Shown one piece after another: positions 7,254 through 14,723 of a DNA stretch of 27,054 nucleotides; position 1 is the stretch's first letter, and each line of letters opens with the position of its first letter. A model generated the notes under the pieces. The model searched no databases, was not told the DNA's origin, and worked only from the letters and a program-made list of their open reading frames with translations. The stretch is from a virus, in the IMG/VR virus record IMGVR_UViG_3300015198_000007, positions 1-27,054 of that record; one strand, written 5' to 3'. The position numbers and the translations under genes are program-made.

Positions 7254-8333
7254 TCAGGTCTTGGATCTGATGGTTCCGGGTGCGCGACGGGAGGTGATGC
7301 CTCCAGGCGCACGCCGAGAGGTGAGCGTCTGCGTGACGTAGTGCGGGCTCACGGGGAGCGTGGTGGTCAGGCTGGCTGTTCCGGTGCTGCTCGCGGCTCC
7401 AGCGGCAGCGAGAGGGATGCCCGTGGCGAGGAGCGCCACCCCAGCCAGGGCGCCGGTGCCGCTCGCCGAGATGCCACTCCCCGAGCTCGTGGTGAGGGCC
7501 ACCGATGCGCCCAGAGCCGCAGCGCCGCTTGCTGCCAGCGGAATGCCGGTAGTCAGCGCCCCAGATCCGGCCAGGACATCGTTGCCTGCCGCGGAGAGAG
7601 TAAGGCCCGTCGATAGCAGCCAGACGCCTGACAAACCCACCGAGCCCGCCGCAGCCAGCGGAATGCCGGTGGTGAGCGCGCCGACGCCAGACGCCGCCCC
7701 TGTCCCGCTCGCCGAGATGGATCCAGCAGCGCCCGCAGTGAGAGCGGCGGCACCCGCCTCGCTTGCGACGCCAGATGCGGCAAGGGGGATCGCGGTGACA
7801 AGGACGCTGGTCGCCGAACCGATTGCAGCGCCGGACGCGGCCAGGACAACCGAGGTCGTAAGGCCGGCTGTCCCGCTGGCCTGCCCGGTGCCCGCTGAAG
7901 ACAACGGGACTGCGGTGGACAGCGCAGCGAGACCGAGACCCGTCCCCAACCCGCCGGACGACAAGGGCATCGCCGTCGACAGCGACACGACCCCAGAGTC
8001 CGAACCTGTACCGGCCGCGATCAGAGAAACCGAGAAAGCGGCGAGGCCGGAACTCGTGAAAGCACCAGATGCAGCGAGAGGGATTGCCGTCGCGAGAGCG
8101 CCGACGCCCGACCCGAATCCAGCTCCAGACATGGCGAGCGGGATCGCCGTGGTGAGCGCGGAGGCACCCGATTCTCCGCCAGACCCAGAGGCGACAACTC
8201 TGATGCTGGTGGTGAGCCCGGCCGTCCCCGTCGACCCCATCGAGCCGGAGGCAGACAGGGCTGCGCCAGATCCTCCGCTGGCGGATGCTATGGCTGCTAC
8301 GAATAGAGTTGAGCGGCGACGAAGGAAGGCCAT
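7254..8333 (-). CDS. Repeat protein with about fourteen 20-residue repeats, probable signal peptide
   Basis: This 359-residue protein starts at ATG 8333 behind GAGGTGAG. The N-terminus (MAFLRRRSTLFVAAIASASG) has a basic start and a hydrophobic core, so export is likely. Residues about 35-325 are tandem repeats of about 20 residues with the pattern ALTTxIPLAASGxxxxSGxx; two copies are 22 and one is 18. Composition is almost entirely Ala, Gly, Ser, Thr, Leu and Ile; no cysteine was seen. The C-terminus carries a doubled SRRAPG motif and a basic end (TIRSKT). The regular period suggests a stacked-strand or fibrous rod. Its place between an esterase and a baseplate-like protein suggests a surface or fibre role. 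No known enzyme or named family was recognised. Confidence 0.7.
   Translation of the reverse strand: MAFLRRRSTLFVAAIASASGGSGAALSASGSMGSTGTAGLTTSIRVVASGSGGESGASALTTAIPLAMSGAGFGSGVGALATAIPLAASGAFTSSGLAAFSVSLIAAGTGSDSGVVSLSTAMPLSSGGLGTGLGLAALSTAVPLSSAGTGQASGTAGLTTSVVLAASGAAIGSATSVLVTAIPLAASGVASEAGAAALTAGAAGSISASGTGAASGVGALTTGIPLAAAGSVGLSGVWLLSTGLTLSAAGNDVLAGSGALTTGIPLAASGAAALGASVALTTSSGSGISASGTGALAGVALLATGIPLAAAGAASSTGTASLTTTLPVSPHYVTQTLTSRRAPGGITSRRAPGTIRSKT
7336..8262 (-). repeat. Imperfect 60-bp tandem repeats coding the 20-residue repeats
   Basis: The repeat array of the 359-residue protein is visible at the DNA level. For example, the 30 bases at 7531-7560 and 7651-7680 differ at only a few positions and lie exactly 120 bases apart, two periods. 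Most copies have diverged in DNA while keeping the protein pattern, which suggests old duplication with selection on the protein. Confidence 0.75.
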
Positions 8334-8342
8334 CGTCTCACC

Positions 8343-9251
8343 TCAGAAGGAAGCAAAAAAGTTCCATGTGTCCTGGCCCCACGTCGCTGGCCGCGCGTGG
8401 CCGAGGCCGACGATGGGGCAATCGACCACACGAGAAGCGCACTGCGCGTATTCGCTGCAGACGCCGGTCGGGCTGCTCGCAGAGGAGCATTTGTTGAGCG
8501 CGCGGAACAGCTTGCTCGTGGTGACGAAGTCTGGCGCCGAATAGCCGCTATCTCCGCCGCTGGAATCCCATGTAAATCGGACGGCTGGGCTGGTCGTGGT
8601 GCAACTGCCGGAGGAGAAGTTCAGGAAGTCGCGGTAGTCGCTGCTCGCCCCCGGCTTGCTGATGAACTCGTCCGAGCAGCTCGCCACCGACACGGCGCGG
8701 ATCACGTTGCCACGAGCGCAGGAAAGGTCTGTGACTTGATCGCAGCCCCAGGAGAAACCTGCAGCGAACACCCGGTTGGTATCGGTGCAGTAGTGGCTCT
8801 GCACCCACGCGAGAAGCGAGTCAAACCACTTCACGTCACGTGCGGTGCTGCCATAGGCGTTTTTCGCTGCGGTCGTTGTAGCCGCGCCGTCCCAGCCGAC
8901 TCCGAAGGTCTGGTAGGCGATTCCCTGGGGCACGACAAAGATGGCGTTTGCCGCAGCACCGCTCGCGGTCGTGATGCCCCATGCCTCCGCTCCAGCGGAT
9001 GTGCCGCCCGCCTCGTGGAAAATAAAAACCACTGGGAACTTGGTGGTATTCACATAGCCAGCGGGAACCAGAAGATCGAAGCTGCGCGAGGTGGCGTCGC
9101 CGTCCGCCACGACCCCTGTCTGCGTGGTGGTGCCGGTGGCAGGAGGCGTGGTGCTGCACCCGCTCGAGGCGACCACAGCGACCGGCGTGTAAGCTGGATT
9201 GACCGACCGGACGCCGCCGAACTGCGCGAGAAGCAGGGCGAGAATCAGCAT
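8343..9251 (-). CDS. Putative secreted esterase, PHB-depolymerase/feruloyl-esterase (CE1-like) type
   Basis: This 302-residue alpha/beta-hydrolase starts at ATG 9251, overlapping the previous gene by 7 bases, with AGGAG upstream. Residues 1-16 (MLILALLLAQFGGVRS) look like a signal sequence but lack a clear basic start. PVVFIFHEAGGT at 73-84 fits the oxyanion-loop strand. GFSWG at 165-169 is the nucleophile elbow (Ser167). Asp229 or Asp234 may be the acid, and His285 in GLGHARP is the likely base, followed by a WNFF segment typical of this family's end. Ten cysteines suggest disulfides and an oxidising location. The family hydrolyses esters of polyhydroxyalkanoates or plant and microbial glycans; the substrate here is unknown. 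An esterase within a phage structural operon may deacetylate host surface polymer. Confidence 0.8.
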   Translation of the reverse strand: MLILALLLAQFGGVRSVNPAYTPVAVVASSGCSTTPPATGTTTQTGVVADGDATSRSFDLLVPAGYVNTTKFPVVFIFHEAGGTSAGAEAWGITTASGAAANAIFVVPQGIAYQTFGVGWDGAATTTAAKNAYGSTARDVKWFDSLLAWVQSHYCTDTNRVFAAGFSWGCDQVTDLSCARGNVIRAVSVASCSDEFISKPGASSDYRDFLNFSSGSCTTTSPAVRFTWDSSGGDSGYSAPDFVTTSKLFRALNKCSSASSPTGVCSEYAQCASRVVDCPIVGLGHARPATWGQDTWNFFASF

Positions 9252-10084
9252 GAGCGCTCCTCTTTCAGCCAGGCCCAGCGGTTGTCGTTCAGCGCGCCCG
9301 CCCCGCGGAGAGCTCGACGTGGAGCATTGCCGCCTGCGGGAGCAGCCACGTTGTTGGATCGCAGCTCGAGCGCGGCCTCGGTGACCTCGGATGCCCCGGT
9401 CCACGTCTCGGTGACATTCACCACGGACGCCGACGCGGCAGTGCCGTCGCCTGCATAAAATATGTCTCCGGTCTTGGCGCTGATGGTGGTCGTGGCGCAG
9501 ACTGGAGTTGAGGCAGACGAGCAGACGATGCGACCGGTGCCCGCCGTCCAGGTCAAGGTGGTACTAACGCTCTGATTCAGAAAGAGCGCTTTCACCACGG
9601 TGTTGTTCGTGTCTTGAGTCGTGATGCCAAGCGTGTTGGTAGTGACCTGCACAGCTGCAGATTGGCCGCTGGTGTTGAGGCCGTAGGCCGTGACGTTGCT
9701 ATATTCGAGAACCACCAGATACAGAAACGTGGTGGTCGCCCCGGTGCAGCCGACGTTGTTTGCGCAGACCTTGAACGAGGTGGCGGCGCTGGCACTGAGA
9801 GGAGAGGTGAACAGATAGGCTTTATTCGTGGCCACGGCGGCGGAGTTATCCACCACGACTTGTTGCGTATATGTATTCCCTGCGCTGTCCGACACAAAAA
9901 TCGGCACAGTGTCGATGGCCTCGACGGCCAGCACGATCGAGTTGCCCGCGGTGCTGGTGGTCGTGACCGTGACCGAGTTCGCTGCGACGGTCGAGATGCC
10001 GGCTCCGCTCGCCTTCACAAAGGTCGGGTTGAGCGCCCACGCCTGAGCGGAGACAAGCAGACAGATCAGGAGAATGCGCCTCAC
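9245..10084 (-). CDS. Exported beta-rich protein, function unknown
   Basis: This 279-residue protein starts at GTG 10084, overlapping the preceding TGA (GTGA). Residues 1-17 (VRRILLICLLVSAQAWA) are a convincing Sec signal peptide with an Ala-Trp-Ala cleavage motif before LNP. The mature part is Thr/Ser/Val-rich with strand alternation. It has cysteine pairs (KVCANNVGC, IVCSSASTPVC) and a final Cys. The last 35 residues turn basic (RRALRGAG, WLKEERSC) and overlap the esterase start. Strand-rich repeats of the form NSVTVTTTSTAGNSIVLAVEA resemble domains in phage and bacterial surface proteins, but I recognise no named family. Confidence 0.65.
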   Translation of the reverse strand: MRRILLICLLVSAQAWALNPTFVKASGAGISTVAANSVTVTTTSTAGNSIVLAVEAIDTVPIFVSDSAGNTYTQQVVVDNSAAVATNKAYLFTSPLSASAATSFKVCANNVGCTGATTTFLYLVVLEYSNVTAYGLNTSGQSAAVQVTTNTLGITTQDTNNTVVKALFLNQSVSTTLTWTAGTGRIVCSSASTPVCATTTISAKTGDIFYAGDGTAASASVVNVTETWTGASEVTEAALELRSNNVAAPAGGNAPRRALRGAGALNDNRWAWLKEERSC

Positions 10085-11394
10085 TGGAGTTGGACCGCCT
10101 GCGCCTCGCAAATAACGCTGGATGAGGAGGTGCCAGCTTGAATCGTCCAGTTGTTATTGACGGCGGTCTGCTTGAACGGGACCGAGAAGACCTCGCCCTC
10201 GCACGGCCCGATTGACGCTGGGCATACGATGGTCGAGCGCACAGTGCCCGCCGTCGCATCTCGAATAGAAATGGTGTTGGCGGTCGCGACAGTGTTGGAG
10301 CACTTGATATAGGTGAGGTCCAAGAACGTGCTGGCGATGGCTGCCAGCAGCGTCGTCTCGGCGACGGATGCGGTCAGGGTGACGGCAGCCTGGGAAACGA
10401 GCGACCGATCCACCTGTGGAGCAACGAAGAGGCGCCCGCGCCCATCGCCGTAGCGAGAGCAGACGCCGACGCCGGTAGTCGCGCGGAGGAATACCGAGGT
10501 TGAGTTGGTTACGGCCGCGTTCGCCCGAATGCGAGCGGCCTGCGAGCCTTGCGGGCACATGATGGTCTGCTTGCCGGTGGTGGTGTCGGCCGCGTAGGCG
10601 AGGCTGGTGCTGAGCAGGCAGGTGTTGTCGGACATCTTGGCGAGTTGCCAGATCCCGTTGCCCACCTGGCAGTCGCCGACCAGCGTCGAGGTGAACGTGG
10701 CATTGACCCACGATGCGCTCGCCGCCGACTGACCAGCCAGCGCGACCGACACGAACGATCCCGCTCCGCAGGCGTTGATATTGGCGTCGGAGCAGATCGC
10801 GGTGATCGAGGTCGGGCCTGCCACGGTATCGGCCGGCACATCGTCGGAAGCGCGAATGATCGGAATGCTCAATGCGGACGTCTTTTGGCCCAGCGAGATC
10901 ACCTGCCCATTGATCGACGCAATGTTGCCAGCTGGATTGGATGTCGCGCGCAGGGTCGCGGCAACCGATCCGCTCGTGAAGGCGGCGACGCGCACACGGA
11001 CATGCGTGGCTCCGTAGCAGCCCTGGGCGAGACGGATCGTCAGCGCGCCGTTGCTGGGGTTGGCGATCGACGTGAGCGAACTTGATCCGCTCTCCAAATA
11101 AGAGAGGCCGGTGCTCGAGGGCGTCCCAGTGAGCAGGTAGATGATGCCGCCATCGCTGCTGCAGTCGGCGACGATCGTCATCACGGGCGACGTGCTCGCG
11201 GTGAAGTTGACGACGGCCGATCTCTGCCCGGCCATGACGACGAGAGCGGTGCTGCCGGCTGCGCAGCTGAGCCCTGTCGCGCAAACCGCGTTCAGGGTAA
11301 CCACGGAGCCCGGCGTGTCGGGGGCAAGCACGGGCGTCACCGCAGCGAAGGCGACGGGCGCGAAAAAGAGGATCAGATAGGAAAGTCGCTTCAT
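10081..11394 (-). CDS. Exported Cys-rich protein with duplicated beta-domain
   Basis: This 437-residue protein starts at ATG 11394, overlapping the upstream TGA (ATGA). Residues 1-17 (MKRLSYLILFFAPVAFA) form a clear Sec signal peptide with Ala-Phe-Ala at the cleavage site. Two related domains follow, about 35-151 and 198-306. They share aligned cysteines (38/44 with 201/209, 78 with 242, 126 with 280), an AGQ(R/S)SA start and a (T/F)LRAT end. Residues 328-437 form a third strand-rich domain (SIRDATAGTVRSTIVCP, FKQTAVNNNWTIQAG) of a kind seen in phage virion surface proteins. Fourteen cysteines favour a disulfide-bonded product outside the cytoplasm. No catalytic motif was seen; a role as exported adhesin or virion decoration is a guess. 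Confidence 0.7.
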   Translation of the reverse strand: MKRLSYLILFFAPVAFAAVTPVLAPDTPGSVVTLNAVCATGLSCAAGSTALVVMAGQRSAVVNFTASTSPVMTIVADCSSDGGIIYLLTGTPSSTGLSYLESGSSSLTSIANPSNGALTIRLAQGCYGATHVRVRVAAFTSGSVAATLRATSNPAGNIASINGQVISLGQKTSALSIPIIRASDDVPADTVAGPTSITAICSDANINACGAGSFVSVALAGQSAASASWVNATFTSTLVGDCQVGNGIWQLAKMSDNTCLLSTSLAYAADTTTGKQTIMCPQGSQAARIRANAAVTNSTSVFLRATTGVGVCSRYGDGRGRLFVAPQVDRSLVSQAAVTLTASVAETTLLAAIASTFLDLTYIKCSNTVATANTISIRDATAGTVRSTIVCPASIGPCEGEVFSVPFKQTAVNNNWTIQAGTSSSSVICEAQAVQLQ

Positions 11395-11690
11395 CCTGAC
11401 GACTCCTCGACGTAGATTGTGGACGTGCCCGCAGCAAGGACGCAGTAGATGTCCACGCCAGGCCCGTAGGCGCGTTCCTCTGGGATGCCCGTCTGCATCG
11501 GGTAGCCAGTGGCGGACGTGACGCCGATCGGGCCGAGATAGGCGACGGCCGCCGGGTCGTTGACCAGTCCGCGCCAAAGCAAGCGCAAGGCGAGCGGCAC
11601 GCCAGCCGCACCGCTCCCCACCTTAGCCGCCGTGGTGGACAGCGCGATCTGCGCAGTCGCGATCGCCGTGTTGGCGTAGGGCGTGGTCAC
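11391..11690 (-). CDS. Small phage structural-type protein
   Basis: This 99-residue protein begins at GTG 11690, two bases after the preceding stop, with GGAG inside the end of that gene. It ends at TGA 11391, overlapping the next ATG. The sequence (AQIALSTTAAKV, YLGPIGVTSATGYPMQTG, YCVLAAGTSTIYVEES) fits a family of small beta-sandwich proteins found among phage structural genes. In these, a glycine-rich turn with VTSATG-type sequence is followed by a GxxIYxxxAAGxxxxxV strand pair. It has no signal peptide. It may be a decoration or fibre-associated subunit; the role is not established. Confidence 0.65.
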   Translation of the reverse strand: MTTPYANTAIATAQIALSTTAAKVGSGAAGVPLALRLLWRGLVNDPAAVAYLGPIGVTSATGYPMQTGIPEERAYGPGVDIYCVLAAGTSTIYVEESSG

Positions 11691-11692
11691 GG

Positions 11693-12346
11693 TTATTGCT
11701 CCGTGTATGCAAGCTGGCCGGCAGCGATGAACGGTGCGGCGTCGCCGTTGTTGAGGGTCTTCGTGAGCCCGGCGGGGAGCGCGACAAAGTCGAGCATGTT
11801 GCCGACGGTGAGCGCATCGAACTCGGCGGCGGCCCAGACGAGGGACGGGCCGCTGGTCGGCGCGCCGAAGGTGATCGCGTTGTTGTTGCTGGTCACGCCG
11901 CCGGTGCCGGTCGAGGCAACAGAGGTGCCTGCGCCTTGGGTGCCGGCCCAGTTGGCCAGCGAGGCCGCGTAGGAGATGCGCGCGTATCCGGTGTATGCCG
12001 CCTCCACCACCGCGCCGCCGACGCCTGCGCGCAGCGCCGAGTCCTGCTCGGTGAAGACGGCGGTGTTGTCGGTGATCGCCTCGTTGTTGGCACCGGGATA
12101 CAGCGACGCCTGAGCGGCGGCCGTGGTGCCGCCCGTGGTGCACTTGTAGAGGTGCGTTTTTCCGTCGTTCGCGGTCAGGCTGATCGTGTCGTTCGCCACG
12201 TAGGCGACCGAGTTCTGCCGCGGGCCCTTGGTGGTGGTGAGTAGCGCGATGAACGTGTTGACGAGCTGGGTGAACGTCTGGCCGCGACGCAGCCAATCGA
12301 CGCGGATCTTGTTCTGCTGGTAGTTCGTGACGCCGGACGCGGCCAT
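11693..12346 (-). CDS. Phage tail-fibre/structural family protein with inserted module
   Basis: This 217-residue protein starts at ATG 12346 with AAGGAG seven bases upstream. The N-terminal 40 residues (NKIRVDWLRRGQTF, FIALLTTT) and the part from about 110 to the end (SYAASLANWAGTQGAG, GTGGVTSNNNAITFGAPTSG, LTKTLNNGDAAPFIAAGQL) belong to a recurrent phage structural family. Residues about 43-105 appear to be an insert (YVANDTISL, HLYKCTTGGTTAAAQASLYP, ITDNTAVF) like the add-on modules of tail-tip proteins. It is the first gene of the accessory block and has no signal peptide. The family is probably virion-associated; its exact position in the particle is unknown. Confidence 0.68.
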   Translation of the reverse strand: MAASGVTNYQQNKIRVDWLRRGQTFTQLVNTFIALLTTTKGPRQNSVAYVANDTISLTANDGKTHLYKCTTGGTTAAAQASLYPGANNEAITDNTAVFTEQDSALRAGVGGAVVEAAYTGYARISYAASLANWAGTQGAGTSVASTGTGGVTSNNNAITFGAPTSGPSLVWAAAEFDALTVGNMLDFVALPAGLTKTLNNGDAAPFIAAGQLAYTEQ

Positions 12347-12412
12347 AAAATTGCTCCTTCGACGGCGCGGGGCCGTGAGTGCGAGAGGGAACGGCTGGTG
12401 ATGGGGCGTGAG

Positions 12413-12862
12413 CTACTGGAGCGCGAGCATTTCAATCGAGAGGGAAGCGCCGGCCTGACCTTCGCCGAGGCCGTGGTGCAAAACCCAGTTGGCATGATGG
12501 CAGTAGCGGACCAGGCCGCCGAGAGTGGTCGTGATGTCGTCGAAGTTCTGCTCGCGAGGCTGCAGCTGGAGCGCGCCCTCGACGAGATCCATCAGCGCGA
12601 AGAGTTGCGTCTCGACGGTCAAGGCCATGTCGGCAGGCTCACGGACGTAGAGGATCGCCATCGCGTGCTGCGTCCAGCGCGGCGGCATTCCCGGGGCGCG
12701 CGCAGCCATGCCGGAGACCGCGACCACGGACAGGGCAGGCTGCTGCAGCGCCGCCAATTCGGAGACTCCAACGTAACGGCGATTCGTCGAGATCAACCCG
12801 GGCACCTGAAGGCGCAGGCGCGTCAGCAGCGCATCTTGTATCTGCTCTCGCTTGGCGCTCAT
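12413..12862 (-). CDS. Probable tail terminator / tail completion protein
   Basis: This 149-residue protein starts at ATG 12862, overlapping the previous TGA (ATGA), with GAGGCGAG upstream. Its opening (REQIQDALLTRLRLQVP) and the strand-helix pattern fit small neck or tail-terminator proteins, which follow the gp10-like protein and cap the tail before head joining. Sequence similarity to a named family is weak to my eye, so the call rests mainly on gene order: connector, gp10-like, this gene, then the tail genes. Confidence 0.65.
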   Translation of the reverse strand: MSAKREQIQDALLTRLRLQVPGLISTNRRYVGVSELAALQQPALSVVAVSGMAARAPGMPPRWTQHAMAILYVREPADMALTVETQLFALMDLVEGALQLQPREQNFDDITTTLGGLVRYCHHANWVLHHGLGEGQAGASLSIEMLALQ

Positions 12863-13320
12863 TGACTCGCCTCTTCCGCGGCTCCGTTTGCGGCAGTTGC
12901 GAGGTCCGCCTCGATCGTCTGGCGCATCGCAGACAGGGCGGGCCCGAGAAACGGGCGCGGCTGAATGCGAAACGAGCCGGTCGCCCGGAGCGCGTGCAGG
13001 GCGTGGAGCTTGGCCTTCTTTCCCCGGACGGCGTTGCGGTTGTGCGCGCCGCCGTGGTTGACGGTGCCATGCTCGAGGAAGAGAGCGGGAGACGGCGCCT
13101 TGATGGTGGCGCGGATCTCGGTCAGCGTCTCCGTGAATCTCACCGAGATCCCTGCGGCCATGGTGCCGGTCTTCACTGGAGCCGAGGCCCTGGCGCGGTC
13201 CCTGACTTGCTCGGCCAGGCCCGCGAGCGTCCGCCGCAGGCGCGCCCGGATGGTGTCGGCCGCGTTGTTGAACCGCTCGGCCACGCCATCGGTGGTCACG
13301 GTCCCGATGATCTCGATCAT
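12859..13320 (-). CDS. HK97 gp10-like neck / head-tail joining protein
   Basis: This 153-residue protein starts at ATG 13320, overlapping the connector stop (ATGA). Residues 15-50 (ERFNNAADTIRARLRRTLAG, then RDRARASAPVKTGTMAAGI) and the segment ALFLEHGTVNH followed by PRPFLGPAL are characteristic of the HK97 gp10 family. In that family an amphipathic N-terminal helix is followed by the APVKTG motif, a (E/Y)xGT strand and a P-R-PFL motif. These proteins sit at the junction between head and tail. Length and order agree with the family. An upstream in-frame extension exists but is a shadow of the connector gene. Confidence 0.85.
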   Translation of the reverse strand: MIEIIGTVTTDGVAERFNNAADTIRARLRRTLAGLAEQVRDRARASAPVKTGTMAAGISVRFTETLTEIRATIKAPSPALFLEHGTVNHGGAHNRNAVRGKKAKLHALHALRATGSFRIQPRPFLGPALSAMRQTIEADLATAANGAAEEASQ

Positions 13321-14201
13321 ACGTTGGGCCTGAGCCAATTCTGGATCACCGAGGCAGCGCTCGACGGGACCGCCCCGGTCTGGAGCATGACCGTCTCGCC
13401 ACCGATCGAGGTGCTCACATGGCCGATGCGCGTCCGGCTCCGGTAGGCGTAAGCCACCATATCGATCACTGCCTGCTCGACGTCGCCGGGGATGCAATCG
13501 TAGTTGATCAACATCGCCTGCCCCTGGTCGGCCGCGTTGAACGCGTAGAGGCCGGCCGTGCTCACGCTGTACTGCCCAACAGCGGGCGCGCTCGCCACCT
13601 TGACCAGCGCGGCCGAGTTGCTGACGCGCGTGACACTTCGGTCGCTGACGAGCGTGAGCGCCGGCAGGACGGTGTATGGGCTCGAGATCGGGACGGTGGT
13701 GGGCTCAGCGGGGACGTTCGCGCCAGCGTCATAGATGATGGAGACGTTCCCGATGCCGGCAGTGAACTGCACGCCGTCCGTAAGCTCCAGCCGCGCGTTC
13801 TCGACGATCACATAGCCGTCCGTGGTCAGCGCAGCGTTGGGATCACCGACAGCAAGCACGGGGCGAGGTGGAATCAGCGTGCCGTCGACCATCACTTGAG
13901 CGACGGAGACGATCGGCGAGTGCAGCATGTTGATGGCGTAGCCGCGGGAGCCGCTCAGACCATAGCCGCCGCTGCTCCACATGCCCGGCGCCGACCTTGA
14001 GCGGATGCGCTCGGACGTGCCGTCCAAGACTTCCGTGTAGGTCTGGCGCAGGACGTCGCGGTCGACCTCCTGAACGAACCGGGCCGACTGCGCGGTGATG
14101 AGGCGCGAGAGGAGCGCATCGTCGGCCGTGAAGGCGTTGGCCTGATCGAGGCTGAGCCAAGCATGCACGCTCGCAAGCGTGGTCAGATCGCCGATCGCCA
14201 T
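13317..14201 (-). CDS. Head-tail connector with inserted Ig-like domain
   Basis: This 294-residue protein starts at ATG 14201 behind GAGGTGAG. The first 60 residues (TLASVHAWLSL, ALLSRLITAQSARFVQEVDR) and the last 60 (CIPGDVEQAVIDMVAYAYRS, RTRIG) match HK97 gp6-like connectors, helical proteins that form the ring under the portal. The family is usually near 100-200 residues. The extra length comes from a middle strand-rich part (75-160) and a module at about 172-236 (SPYTVLPALTLVSD, AVGQYSVSTAGLYAFNAAD). The same module type is inserted in the tail tube protein of this phage. It is the first gene after a terminator-like hairpin. Confidence 0.82.
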   Translation of the reverse strand: MAIGDLTTLASVHAWLSLDQANAFTADDALLSRLITAQSARFVQEVDRDVLRQTYTEVLDGTSERIRSRSAPGMWSSGGYGLSGSRGYAINMLHSPIVSVAQVMVDGTLIPPRPVLAVGDPNAALTTDGYVIVENARLELTDGVQFTAGIGNVSIIYDAGANVPAEPTTVPISSPYTVLPALTLVSDRSVTRVSNSAALVKVASAPAVGQYSVSTAGLYAFNAADQGQAMLINYDCIPGDVEQAVIDMVAYAYRSRTRIGHVSTSIGGETVMLQTGAVPSSAASVIQNWLRPNV

Positions 14202-14227
14202 CGCTCACCTCGAAGAAAAAGGGTGAA

Positions 14228-14253
14228 AGCAGGGCCCGTGCGGGCGCCCTGCT
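14228..14253 (-). terminator. Hairpin with U-rich tail between decoration-type and connector genes
   Basis: On the minus strand the arms AGCAGGGCGCCCG and CGGGCCCTGCT pair over 11 bp with a 2-base bulge and a 2-base apex. They are followed by TTT, CACCC and TTTTT. It lies 14 bases past the stop of the decoration-type gene. The interrupted U-run suggests partial termination or attenuation, which would separate abundant capsid transcripts from lower-level neck transcripts. Confidence 0.6.
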
Positions 14254-14266
14254 CTCGGGGTACGGA

Positions 14267-14668
14267 TTAGGCCGCGAACTCGTTGGGTCCGAAGGCGACG
14301 CGGACCGCGACGAGCGCGCCGGTGCCACCCGTATTGGTGCAGCGGACCTGGACGAAGCTGAAGCCGTTGTTGATGTCCATCGTGTCGAGGTTGACCTCGT
14401 CCTGGTCAGTGACGTTGTTGACGGCCTCGGTGCGCAGGTTGGTGACCAGCGCCTTTGACCCGGTGCCGCCGACCGTGGTGGCCTGGAGCACGTCGATCTG
14501 CTCCGAGCCGCCGCCGAGAACGCCGGTGAGGGTATCGATCACGGCCCACTTCGAGCCGGGCGGCACTGCGATCCACGCCGAGAGCGCGTTGCCGGCGGCG
14601 GCGATCGACTGCGGGGAAATCTGCGTCTTCGCGATGTAGACCTGAGACGGGCGGATGTTTGGCATCAT
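14267..14668 (-). CDS. Probable head decoration / capsid-associated protein
   Basis: This 133-residue protein starts at ATG 14668, the first of two ATGs in tandem, with AGAGAGAAG upstream. It directly follows the major capsid gene and lies between two strong hairpins, a position typical of highly expressed decoration or stabilisation proteins. The sequence is strand-rich without cysteines in the core (YIAKTQISPQSIAAAGNALS, DTLTGVLGGGSEQIDVLQAT, ALVAVRVAFGPNEF); one Cys lies in VRCTNTG. I do not recognise a named family. The longer upstream in-frame reading is an Arg/Ser-rich shadow of the capsid gene. Confidence 0.68.
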   Translation of the reverse strand: MMPNIRPSQVYIAKTQISPQSIAAAGNALSAWIAVPPGSKWAVIDTLTGVLGGGSEQIDVLQATTVGGTGSKALVTNLRTEAVNNVTDQDEVNLDTMDINNGFSFVQVRCTNTGGTGALVAVRVAFGPNEFAA

Positions 14669-14723
14669 GTTCTTCTCTCTTGAAAAGGGTTGGCTTGCGG
14701 GATTCAATTCTGGTTGACGGGAT

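Noticed and set aside
7336-8262. CRISPR-like array
   Set aside because: The repeats are in-frame protein repeats of 60 bases without unique spacers or palindromic repeat units.
9020-9160. Lipoprotein signal in the esterase (Ser-Ser-Gly-Cys near residue 32)
   Set aside because: The cysteine is too far from the hydrophobic segment and the preceding residues do not fit a lipobox.
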